From Circinella minor (taxonomy: Eukaryota > Mucoromycota > Mucoromycetes > Mucorales > Lichtheimiaceae), in assembly GCA_016758965.1 (NCBI GenBank), contig JAEPRB010000112.1, positions 1 through 64,000 on the forward strand: a stretch of 64,000 nt of DNA, written 5' to 3'. The notes under the pieces were generated by a model. It saw only the letters and a program-made list of their open reading frames with translations, ran no database searches and was not told where the DNA came from. The position numbers and the translations under genes are program-made. This document shows positions 34,209 to 45,611 of the stretch, piece after piece. Position 1 is the first letter of the stretch; each line of letters starts with the position of its first letter.

Positions 34209-36833
34209 ATGACAACGACAACAGATAATTCAGTATCATTAGAAGTTCAATGGCCCGTGATTCCTCCACCTTTAAACGACTTGACTAATAATACAGGACT
34301 TCATGATATTGAAGATAATAATAATGATCCTTCAACATATTTGCAACAACAAGAAAAAAATGATGATTCAACAACAACAGTACTTCATGCTACTACTACT
34401 ATTACTAAAGAAACTACCATAATGGATGATAATCAACACTTGAAAAGACAACAATCACAAGATTCATTATCTTATAATATGCAAAATATTCAACTGAATA
34501 ATCAACCAAGTGATGATATGGATACAACAATGAATGATCATGATGATATCAAGATACCAATTTCACCTACAGCATTAAAATTAGAAACACTTTCATCAAC
34601 ATCACCCACTACTTTGACTGTTGCTCAAACGCCACAACAACAAGAAGATGAGATGTCGTGTGATCTCACAACATCAACAACTAAAAACAGTGGTACTACT
34701 GTACCATGTAAGCGCACGTGTGATGATTCCACAAATGATTACTCTGGTGATACCGATGTCAAACGAGTTCGTGGTGATAATAATTCTATTTCATTATCAA
34801 CATCCACTACTACTACTACTACTACTGCTTCTATACCACAACCTAAAGAATGGTGTCGACGATGTGGTATTACTGAAACACCTCGATGGCGTGGAGGACC
34901 TCTTGGTCGACATACGTAAAGTGACCTTTAAACTTGTTTGAAAAGAGAGAGAGAGAGATAGGGATGTAACTTGGCCTCATTTTTTACTATTATTATTTCT
35001 GTTATAGTTTATGTAATGCTTGTGGATTAAAATGGAAACATGTTGGACGTCCTGTTGAAGGTTATAATAATTTAACATATCCACCGCCTGAACTTCCTGA
35101 ACATTTACGACCTAGAGCTACTCAAACAAAACCAAGAGTACCAAAGCCTATTAAGAATATATTAACAACAAAGGTTACAAAGACATTATCATCCAGAACC
35201 AGTATCAAGAAAGGTAAATATATAAATATAAATAGTTTGAGTAATAATAATAATAATACTTTCTATATGTATATATAAATAGAAAAACAATCATCACCAT
35301 CACCATCATTATCAGATACTGAATCAAATAATACCAAACATACAACTACTGCTATTGCTACTACTACGATTATTTCAACACCTGATTATGATGAGTAAGG
35401 GAGAAAAAGAAAAAAGAAAGGGGTGGGTAGGAGAAGGAAGAAAGAAATGTTAACGTTTTCTCTTATTTATTTTTATTTTCTTTAAAAAAAAAAAAGTCAA
35501 CCTAAAATTCCAAATAGTGTATTATTAAGAAAACGAAAACAATTTTTAATTGCTGGATTGTATTCTTCTACTTATAAAGAACTACAATTATCAACTAAAG
35601 GAACATCTGCAAAACGACCACCACGTATATCTTGGAAAAAAGGATTAAACAACAACAATAATAATAATGAAGGAGGATCTTCATCAACTTTTCGATTATC
35701 TATGCCTTTATTTCAAGGTGAATTTTTATTAAATACTGAATGTGACTTTAATCTACCTGCTGATATTTTACAAGAACATTATGGTGGTCGACTTCGACAA
35801 ATATCAAATTATACCAAGATCAAAACAAGTAAATAAAGGAAGAAAAGGGGGTGGTGGAATGAATTTTTAAAAAATAAATAGTTATTTAATATATTAATGA
35901 TGATAATCTAATAGATATATATGTTGGACGAAGGCCATGTAAAACGGATCATCAAGCTGCTATATGTCAATGTGAAGCACCTTCTAATAATAAAATAGCA
36001 GGATGTGGTGAAGATTGTCTTAATAGGTAAGAATTTTATATTTAAAAAATATATGTTATATATAATATTAATATCATCTATCTTTCCTTCCTCCTTCCTA
36101 CCTTCTCTGATCCCCTTTTTTTTTATTGATTAGGATGTTATTTTATGAATGTGATCCTAAAACATGTCCTTGTGAAGATAAATGTACAAATCGACGATTT
36201 CAACAAAAGAAATATATTACTGAACTTGCACCTTTTCCTGTAAGTTTCGTTTTTTTTTTCATTAAGTATAGCTTTTACAAAAACAAGAATTTTATACTAA
36301 AATGGTTGGGATGATAAACTATAAATTCTAGACAAAACATAGAGGATGGGGTTTACGTACATTAGTACCTATTCCTAAAGGTGAATTAATTACGGAATAT
36401 CGTGGAGAAGTTATTACTCATCAAATGGTCAAAGAACGTATGAATACTATATATAAAGGTCAACAAAACTTTTACTTTTTAGATTATGGTAATGGTGAAG
36501 TGATTGATGCTGGACTTAAAGGAAGTGAAGCACGATTCATTAATCATAGCTGTGATCCAAATTGTCATATTGAAAAATGGTAAGTAGAAAAGAAGAAGAA
36601 GAGATAACTTTCTTTTTATTTTATTTATTAACTCTATTATAAAATTTAGGGGATTAAAAGGTGAACTATTTGTTGGTGTATTTTCATCTCGATATATTAA
36701 TGCTGGTGAAGAATTATTTTATGATTATAATTTTTCAACATTTGGTGAAAGTGGAGATGATCAATTATGTCGTTGTGGCAGTGATAATTGTCGCGGTACC
36801 ATTGGAAAGAAACGTCGTGATAATGGAGTGTAA
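34209..36833 (+). CDS. GATA zinc finger fused to AWS-SET-postSET histone methyltransferase
   Basis: Predicted nuclear histone-lysine methyltransferase with its own DNA-binding finger. Eight exons in phase: 34209-34915, 35008-35213, 35283-35394, 35497-35828, 35915-36026, 36134-36239, 36332-36579 and 36650-36833, giving 668 residues. A disordered Thr/Asn/Gln-rich N-terminus leads to a GATA finger at about residues 215-245 (CRRCGITETPRWRGGP, then LCNACGLKWK; C-x2-C-x18-C-x2-C). After a basic linker comes the Cys-rich AWS module (CQCEAP, CGEDCLNR, CPCEDKCTN). The SET core follows (HRGWGLRT, ITEYRGEVI, ARFINHSCDPNC, GEELFYDYNF), then post-SET (CRCGSDNCRG). The cofactor and catalytic residues appear intact. 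AWS plus SET points to the Ash1/NSD/SETD2 group, usually H3K36 or H3K4 enzymes; the specificity is an inference. The finger exon joins the rest through normal GT-AG introns, so the fusion is unlikely to be two genes. Confidence 0.88.
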
Positions 36834-38016
36834 AAAAAAAAAATCAAAAGTCTTATCTTTCCTTTATCCTCACATCCTTTCCTTGTCAATTTTTTTCATG
36901 ATTATAAGCATGTCATTTTTCCTCTCAACTCTATTCTTTTCTTTCTTTTCCCTACTACAGACTATTTTCTCTCTCTCTTTTTTGTTACAACAAAAGGTAA
37001 AAACAATATTATTGACTATATAAACCTCTTTTTTGACATGAATTATAATATAATATAATAATATTTATAATAAAGAGATGTTGCTTTTTTTCTACGTACT
37101 GTTGATTATTATAATATGTTTTTGATAAGCTCAATAAACTTATATATTTGTCATTAAACTAATAAATTTAACTGGTTTTTTTATTTCATTTAACAATATT
37201 ATGTACATAGTAAAGTAACATAGATTTCACAAAGTCATGTCGATAATTGATATCTTAGTGATAGAAGAATTCATTTAAACTTTTATCATTTTATTATGTA
37301 CATCACTTCTTTTTCATTCTTGTATTTGTACTATTATTGTATATAATGATTATAGGTGGTATGTTATTACTAATAGCAAGAAATAAGAGATGAAAAGAGA
37401 AAATGTGATAGCATTGTTGTTGTTATGGAAATATATTCATAGCTTTTTAGTTGTGCAATACGGATAAAGCGATACAACAACACACTATACATATAGTATA
37501 CTAAAGTTAACTATTACAAATTCACCGACATTGAACATTCAATAGATTTGAATGATTTATTAGAGATATGCTACTAATATACACATGTAGGTAGTAATAA
37601 ACAATTTTTTATTTATTATATAACTATTGGCCAAGCTTTATCATCTTTCCACGCTTTAGCGTAGAAATGATAACTATTCATTATTGTAAATAAGAATAAA
37701 TTAACTTTTTTGTTAAAAAAAAATATCATTTAATAGTACTTGGTCGAAAAAGAAATTAATAATAATAATAAATCGAAAGATAGAGACGAATGGATATATA
37801 CGACTTTGTGATTTCTAAAGACTCTCTTAGTTACTAAATATTAAAAGATTGTCACCATAACAACAAAATGGCCCTTTGTCATTATTAAAGTTTGTTTGAT
37901 AAAACAACAAGAAAAAACATAATAATACAACAACTTTTTTAAATCAAAAAAAAAAAAAAAAAAACACACACACACGAAAAACAAAAAAGAAATCATCAAA
38001 TTCGATGATTAAGCAG
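36834..38016. other. intergenic
   Basis: AT-rich spacer between the GATA-SET gene and the tRNA gene. AATATAATATAAT repeats lie near 37048. No coding region supported. Confidence 0.55.
37983..37988 (-). terminator. RNA polymerase III terminator
   Basis: On the minus strand a run of six T lies about 29 nt beyond the 3' end of the tRNA-Leu, as expected for Pol III termination. Confidence 0.7.
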
Positions 38017-38099
38017 TGAAGAGAGTGGGATTCGAACCCACGCCTCCGAAGAGATCAGGGCCTTAACCTGACGCCTTAGACCAACTCGGCCATCTCTCC
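38017..38099 (-). tRNA. tRNA-Leu (anticodon AAG)
   Basis: 83 nt with a complete cloverleaf. The acceptor stem GGAGAGA pairs with TCTCTTC (one G-T pair), with discriminator A. The D arm contains the A box TGGCCGAGTTGG. The anticodon stem TCAGG/CCTGA encloses TTAAGGC, giving anticodon AAG. A long variable arm (class II) is typical for leucine. The T arm GTGGG-TTCGAAT-CCCAC contains the B box. No intron. It reads CUU and, after inosine modification of the first base, CUC. Confidence 0.95.
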
Positions 38100-39443
38100 T
38101 GCTGATGTCTACCCAACTGTATAAAGTATGATACATCCTAAATATATACTTGTATTTTAATAGTCTATTTATCTATTATTATAAAAAATAATGTTTAATA
38201 ATAATTTTAAATTACTTTTATATAAATAACATATAAACTAGAAGAATTGACTCTCTTTTTATTTTTGAGCAAAATCTAACTAATCATTCCCTTGTCTTAT
38301 TATTTTATTAATTTTTTTTTCTAATAAAAATGATATTAATATTTTTATTTAAAACCCTTTTTTGAAAAAGATTTTCTAAATAATACTAATTCTTATCTTA
38401 TTAGTTTATTCTAAAGTCTAGTAACTCTATTTGATAGTACTTAAAATATTAATAATCTCTCTAACCTCTTAATATTATAAGTATTATATTATCAAGAATA
38501 CTATTATATATATAGTAGTAAATAATAAGTAATAATTAACTTTGAAATCTAGTAAATGTAAGATCTTCACAATAATATTTTATTATTACGCGCGATATCT
38601 TTTTTATTTTTATAATATAATAGAGGTATAAATAATAAGATAAAAGAAAAAAGAAAAAAGAAAAAAGAAAAAAAAAAGTTCCTCATACTACCTTATTTAT
38701 AATCATTACTACTATTATAGTCTAAAAAAATAGGAAGGGAGAGAATGATATAGTAAAAATATTATAATCAATAATTGAAAAAAGACATATTTCTATATTT
38801 TAAAATGCAAAATGAGAGACCTTTCAAATTATTATATTCATTTTAAAAATAAAGAAAAATTAGAAATATATAATAAGACAACACTTTGTTTATGTATAAA
38901 AACTAACATTTTATTTATGTAATTTTATATTTCTATATAATTTATTTAATAATAGAGACGATTCTCAATATTCAATGCTAGAAATTGTCTATATTAAATA
39001 AAGTACTTAAAAAAGAAGTTCATGTAAATAATATTAGCTTGAATATAATAAGTAACTTTCAAGTTATATTTCTTTCTATCTTTATTAATTTATAACTCTT
39101 AGCTATACTACTACTTTCTATCACACACCTGCTTTCAATATATAGAAACTAGTTTCTATATCTAATTATAAAAAATATTATACAATATATAATTATATAT
39201 AATAAAAAGTTATTAAATTGATTGTTGACCTATCTTCATATATATATACCATTATTTAATCTGATAAAAAGAAAGTATTATAATAAATAAAATAAGAATA
39301 TATATATATGGTGTGTGTGTGTGTGCGTGAATCTAATTTTTAATCTACACGGTCTTTTTTTTTTATAGCCAGTTGACTTTTTTCTTTTGCTGGTAAAAAA
39401 AGTTACTTGACACTTTTCTTTTTTCTTCACATAAAACATAACC
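38100..39443. other. extremely AT-rich intergenic stretch
   Basis: About 1.3 kb made almost only of A and T, with no readable frame of interest. It separates the tRNA gene from LEO1. A short GT run near 39309-39324 and the LEO1 promoter lie at the end. Confidence 0.6.
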
Positions 39444-40893
39444 ATGTCCGACGAAGAAGGACACGACTTTGGAAATCTATTCGGTTCTGGTGACGAAGCT
39501 TCTGATTTAGAAGGCGATCAATCATTATCTCCATCACCTGGTCCACGGGATCGTTCCCCAACTCCTGAAGACGATAACCTGTTTGGTAGTGAACCAGAAC
39601 AACAAAGCGATGATTATGATCGAAAAGCGAGTAAACGACCAGCAAGGTAAAAATAATAATAATACCAACTATTTCTTTTCCCCAACAACAACAGCAACAA
39701 CGAATAAACGTCAGTTTCTTTAATATTCATTCGTCCATTGGAATGATTATATACTATTTATTAGACATTTTGAATCAGAAGATATTGAGGAAACACAAGG
39801 ACGAAATGAAGATTATGATAATATGGATGAGGACGATTACGGAAGTGATCAAGAATATGGCAAACAAAAGAAGCAACGAATTGAAATTGACGTTAGTATG
39901 CCATCATTACCTCTCCCAGTCTCTTCAGACGGCAAAGTAAGTAAAATATATGGTTTTATGTTAAAGAGAAAATTAATAGTTAGTTATATACATATATATT
40001 AATATTAATATTATTTCTTCTGATAAATAGTTTTATTTAGCAAAAGTTCCACGATTTTTAGATATTGAAACACAACCATTTGATTTAGATGAAATTCGAG
40101 CACAAAATGAAAGATATCTTGGTCAAGGACAAGATGAACGTGTTTTACAACAAATGGAACATACAATTCGATGGCGTACAGGTGTGGATGATTATGGAGA
40201 TGAGGTAATTATTTAATGAATTAGATACGAAATAAAATTAAATAATATACTAAAATAATATCCAAATATATATATATATATATATATTAGATAATTGAAT
40301 CAAATACATATTTAGTTGAATGGGAAGATGGTACTACATCACTTCGTGTTGGAAGTCAATTATTTGATGCTGGACGAAAATCATTTGGAAAAGAAGAACA
40401 TACTTATCTTCTTGCACATCAAACAACATCTGGTGTATTAGAAAGTCATGCTGAAGTGACTGATCAAATGACTTTTAGACCTTACGATATTCATAGCGAT
40501 ACACATCGACAATTAAGTGATCAAGTATCCAATGAACAAAACAGACGTATTAAAAAGACTAAAATGTTTTTCACTGAAAAGGATCCAGAAAAATTCAGAA
40601 ATGATGCTGAAAAAGAAGAAAATGAACGAGTACAAGCACAAAAGAAACTTGAAAATCAACGACGACGAGCAGATGATCGATACACAACACCAGCTACTAC
40701 ATCATCAGGAACATCACATAGAGCCGATAATTATGGACAAGATGATTTTGTGGATGATGATGAAGAAGAAGAGGATTTTGTGGATGATGACGAAGAAGAA
40801 GAGGAAGAAGAAGAAGAACAGGATTATTCATCAGGTGAAGAAGAAGAAAGGGAACGAAGGCTCAATCGACTTAAACGTACAGCAGACTTTTAA
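39444..40893 (+). CDS. LEO1: Leo1, subunit of the Paf1 transcription elongation complex
   Basis: Subunit of the Paf1 complex, which travels with RNA polymerase II and promotes histone modification. Exons in phase: 39444-39646, 39765-39936, 40031-40204 and 40291-40893, giving 383 residues. The N-terminus is acidic and Ser-rich (MSDEEGHDFGNLFGSGDEAS), a typical Leo1 start. The conserved core spans about residues 125-290, with LAKVPRFLDIETQPFD, NTIRW-like HTIRWRTG, SNTYLVEWEDGTTSLRVG and MTFRPYDIHSDTHR. A charged helical part (KMFFTEKDPEKFRND) and an extremely acidic C-terminus end with a small basic patch, RRLNRLKRTADF. Length is within the usual range. No oddities. Confidence 0.94.
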
Positions 40894-41301
40894 AAAAAAA
40901 TAAGACGAAATTATACAATAACAAATACTTTCATTGGAACCTTTTCAACCTTAACACATCCTACCACTACCTTTTTTTTTTTTTTAAACAACAAGTTTAC
41001 CTTTTATCAATTGAAATAATATATCATGGGTACGCTTTCATCAACATAAAAAACAAAGTACTTTTTCTTATAATTTGCATTAACTAGGAGTCATTTGACT
41101 TGTTAATACGATACATGTAAATCCCTCTTTTTTTTTTTCTTTCTTAAAATATATATTGTTATGATATTTAAAATATATATGGGGTCTGGTAGGTTGAACG
41201 AACAAAAAAAAAAAAAGATAAATTAGCATAAAGAGAATAAAGAATTGATTATATACAATAATTATCATTAAATAGATAAATATTAATGATTATAACACTT
41301 T
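40894..41301. other. convergent 3' flanks of LEO1 and elongin C
   Basis: No gene seen. A and T runs at about 40970-40985 and 41203-41215. Confidence 0.55.
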
Positions 41302-41508
41302 TTAACATTCAAGGAAATCAGCTGTCATTAATGTTTCTAATACTACTTCAGGATCCACCTTGAATTCTGGGATTTCAGTAGTACAACCTTCATATTGCCA
41401 CTTGTAATATAAATATCGACATACAATTTCAAGGATTACTGCCCTATATTATATAAATTCATTTAAAAAGAGCAAAATAAAATGCGCAGTTTTTTCTTAT
41501 TCTTCTTA

Positions 41509-41548
<40 letters not shown>

Positions 41549-41847
41549 GTCACACTTTTCTTTTTTCCCTTACTTGATGTCACGAAAAGGAATTTCCTTT
41601 TCAAAAGATTCTTTAAATTGAGCTGTTTATATGTATAATATATATTAAATAACTTTACCATTTTTTCTATTCATTATTAAAAACATTTAAATTATGAGGA
41701 AAAAAAAAAAAAAACCAAACCTGGACCAACAAGCATATTTTTAATGGTACCCGATCGCATGGCAGCTTCACGATGAATAACAAATTCAAAACCATCAGCA
41801 CTAATAAGTTTTACGTATTCTGAAGGGGTTTCGTTATTTGTGCTCAT
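41302..41847 (-). CDS. ELC1: Elongin C
   Basis: Small Skp1/BTB-fold adaptor that joins BC-box proteins to cullins or to elongin A. Three exons in phase: 41847-41721, 41622-41574 and 41443-41302, giving 105 residues, the usual size. Family blocks are nearly continuous: [65 protein letters not shown] and, at the very end, [10 protein letters not shown]. The last exon ends with the conserved Leu-Glu-Cys followed by TAA. The start [11 protein letters not shown] is the first ATG. No oddities. Confidence 0.94.
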
Positions 41848-42849
41848 TGTTGACTTTTTTTTTATTTATTTATTGATTTTATATAGTCTATAATATATAT
41901 GAAAGAAAGTAAAAAAAGGGGGGCGTGTTGAGATAGAATAAAAAAAAAATGCCGAACGTTTTTTTTTTTTTTGTTTGGTAGCGACAAAATGAATAATGGC
42001 ATGTATCAAAATTAATATTAAGAATACCATGAATGAATAGAATACTACAAAAATGATAAATTATTTTTTAGTTTATAGCTTTGTTTAATAATACTAAAGC
42101 CCACTATACTTATATGATCGTTGTCTAAGAAACATCATTTTTATCTATCAACATTCACTGATTTACTGCCCACAATATTAAGAAATAGGTATGTATGTAG
42201 CGTACTCCATTATCGTTTAATGTATGTTATAGAACAAAAAGTGTATATAATTAATATACCTAATATTACTATTAATCGCCAACTAATATATAGTATTCTG
42301 ATACATTTCATTATAAAAATATAAGATTGTTATGTTTGATGTACATAAAATAAAAATATCTATTACTATATAGTAATTTAGTATATACAGAATCAATAGT
42401 GAATAAAATAATATAGTAAAAACAAAAAAATAAAGAAAGTTTAGTATATAGAAGAATTGTTGATTATAAAGTAAAAAATCGATAGTAGTGTGATATAAAA
42501 AAATAACACTCTTATAGACTTCTTTATCTTCGTCGTGGGTTTTTTCATCTTATTCTTTGATAAATGACAAAATAATATAAATAAAAGGATGCATGAATAA
42601 GTCAACACGCCCCCAAAAGAACAAAGCTAAACTTAAGTTTATTTTAAATAAAATATTTTTTATTATTATATTAAATCATTATTATCAGAAAGAATATCTC
42701 ATTATGCGCGTATGGACATATATAATCATCTTTACATTTCTAATGGTTGTGTAAATCGTGGTAATAAAAAAAAGAGCGGGTTTTTTTTATACAGCCGACT
42801 ATGTTATTTGTCAACGGTAGCAAGCTGCGATCAAAAAATCTAGCACAAC
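41848..42849. other. intergenic
   Basis: Promoter side of elongin C and about 1 kb of AT-rich sequence without a defensible gene. Several short frames exist but show no family features. Confidence 0.5.
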
Positions 42850-44530
42850 ACCAGAATTTTATTCTTCATCAACAGGGATTGACACAGAAACCTTTCCGTC
42901 CGCAAGTTTGTCGACATCTATGCAAACTTCTTTATTTTGACTTTCTTCTCTTGTAAAATGACCGAAATCCCTTTTATCTTCTACTTGTCAATATCTAACT
43001 GCATCATACTCGACTTCATTAGTGGGAAAATTTGTTATCAATGTCATCATGTGGTCACGCTTGACACTCTCCAGACAAAAAGAGCTGCGACAGAAGAATT
43101 TGTTACAACAGCGATATCTTGAAAAACGGGATCGACACAGTTCGCAAGTTCGTTGGCGCCTACCCGAGTAGCTTCTTTATACTCTTTTTTTGTTGATAGA
43201 TGGTAAGTTGTCCACATAAGTAGTAGAAAGATGTTTTGCACTTTTAAAATGCGACGCTTTCAAGAAATCTAGCTTAACAGCCATATTTTCTTTTATATCA
43301 TTGAATTTCTCGACTAAAGCGGGAGCATTTGTCATGGTAGAAAGATCTGAAGACACATTTACCGAATTAGCATTATTACCAGCTGTAGTACTATTGGACT
43401 GCTCCAAAGATGGTAACATGTTGGCTTCAATAATAGCTCAAGCAAGTGCATCAAGTACTGAAAATTCATCTGCATCTTGCACACGTTTGGTGTCTTCAAT
43501 TTTAGCAGGATCAGCAATTAGTTCAATACCACTTATTGGAGTGTACTCCTCTACCATTGAATGCTCTTGTGCTAGTGGCATGAGAGCCAATACACGCAAT
43601 AACAGTTTGTAAAGCAGCAATCGACCGAGGCTTCTTGTACGTAGCTATCCATAGATGATAAGTCACTATCAATATCCTTGGCGGCAGGACCGACCTCTCC
43701 AGCAGCCACAGAAAGGATTTGATGAAAATCATTAAAAAAAAATTCTTCCATTTTCAAAAGAAGTTGATTTTCTTGAAGAAGAACTGGTGTTATGTTGATA
43801 TGCTACGGAAACGGTGTCAGCTTCATGATCCCGTGGTGTCACAGCAACACTATTGCTAATAATAACCTTGGCCATCAACGGCGAATAATCATCTTGGTAT
43901 AGAATAAAAACTAAAGCTTGGATGATAATTCTGGAGCTAATACATGTGTATATAACAATCGACGGCATTATTAAGTACGTTAAAAAAAGTTAACTTGAGG
44001 CAAAACCTGCACCAACCACCAAGTCTATGGTCGTGCATTGTTCACAGCCACAAGAATTCAGCTGGATCAGAGTGCATAGCTAGTGGTTTATTGTCATATG
44101 AGTTAGAGACAACAATAACATTCTTATAAAAAAAAACTTCATCACTCAATATTACCTTCAAGGGTACAGTTCAAGGTTTACATCAAGAACATGTACTGAC
44201 CAGGGTTAATAATATGTATATAAGAGTGACCAAACCTTCCACACCGAAAAGCTCTACCAACGAATTTTTTAAAGATAAAGCAATTAGTAGCACATGTTGT
44301 CTCTACTTGTCTTTTGTCCATAACAGGGGGTTCACACAACATACGCCTCAAACAAAAGGCTACATTGGGCATATCATTGTGTGCAACAAAATATGTACCC
44401 AGCAATGTACAGCATTGTAATGGTGTAAGACTACTACTACGGGGATATGTCCAAATACGAGGTTGTTGATCGACATGCTTATCCGCGAAATACTCTAAGA
44501 GTTGATGTCACCATGATTGATTGCGTGGTT
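42850..44530 (-). pseudogene. decayed or multi-exon gene of unknown family
   Basis: Protein-like frames follow each other on the minus strand, interrupted by stops and shifts. About 44175-44510 reads without stop through EYFADKHVDQQPRIWTYPRS, LTPLQCCTLLGTYFVAHND and CGRFGHSYIHIINPGQ. About 44055-44160 holds LSDEVFFYKNVIVVSNSYDN. Further pieces lie at 43732-43968, 43572-43757, 43438-43620 and 43177-43419. The end at about 42858-43050 carries DVDKLADGKVSVSIPVDEE and a stop. Codon and residue use is more balanced than in the flanks. I do not recognise the family. Some gaps could be introns, but I could not join them in phase, so I call it a pseudogene with reserve. Confidence 0.4.
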
Positions 44531-45611
44531 GGATATACATTAAGATATATATTCTATATATAATGTTAACAACTGAAATAAGATATATATTAGTTAGACA
44601 TTAGCCAGACTCTGATATTTTAACGTATATAAATAAAAGGTTTTCTGACATCCAAAAAACCATATTGTTTTTATTACGTATCATATATTCAAGCCCTCTT
44701 TCTTTCTACCTACCTTAATATTTATTAAGCTTTCTCAATACAAACTGTCTGGTTGGACCCGATTGTAACTATACAACAATCGGTCATGTGCTATACCAAA
44801 CACGAGAAAAACGAGAAGAATACTATAAGAGCACAGAGTGCACAAAGGGAAAATCACAACAGATGTAATAGATAGCGTCCATGGTGAGAAGTGCGAAAGA
44901 ATTAGAAAGATACAACCACCAAGACATAAAAGTCCCAAGGGTTTTCACGAAAGAGACGTTCTAGTAGTCAATACATAAGCAGTAAAGTAAAAAGAAGAAG
45001 AAAAAGGAAGAAAAAGAAAAATCCGGGGACGAGGTGTTATTATCTATTGTCTATGAAAAAAAAGAAATGTAACTTTTCATTTGTCATTTTTTTCTTGGCA
45101 AAAAGGGTGATAAGATTGGAAAAGCTTGTTATAAAGGCATTGTCAGAAGAATGGAATGTCACGACTTGACCTTTATTTTCCACGAACTGTGTGGTCGTTC
45201 CTGTATATTTCAGGCTACAGTTTATATTAAATGTTTATCAATTTTAAATATATACAGTAACTCTAAGAAAATATTTTATTAATAGCTTCTGTTTTACTAA
45301 TAAAAAACAATTCTTAGAAATGTTATTAGAGCAGCAGTCAGCAACATAGTACTTAATTAAAAAAAAACGTCAATAGACTCAAACAGATTTATCTGTGGTT
45401 GTCGAAATTGGCAGTTTTAAACTTTTTATTCAGAACTATATAAATATTTACCCATCAAGTAATTCTTTTTTAATGCTTTCTTTTAGTTTACCTGAATCAG
45501 CATCCTTTTTATATTATACAACAGTTAACAAAAAAAAATTATGACAAAACCAGGTTTTCATTATATCATGATATACATTTCGTGTTAAAAAATGTGAAAA
45601 GATAACAAAAC
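44531..45611. other. spacer with a small membrane-protein-like frame
   Basis: A minus-strand frame at 44735-44938 contains two hydrophobic stretches (LGLLCLGGCIFLILSHFSPW, then SYSILLVFLVFGIAHD) and a polar end, YSYNRVQPDSLY. It could be the C-terminal remnant of a multispan membrane protein, but there is no start context or further exon. The rest, to 45.6 kb, is non-coding as far as I can see. Confidence 0.3.
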
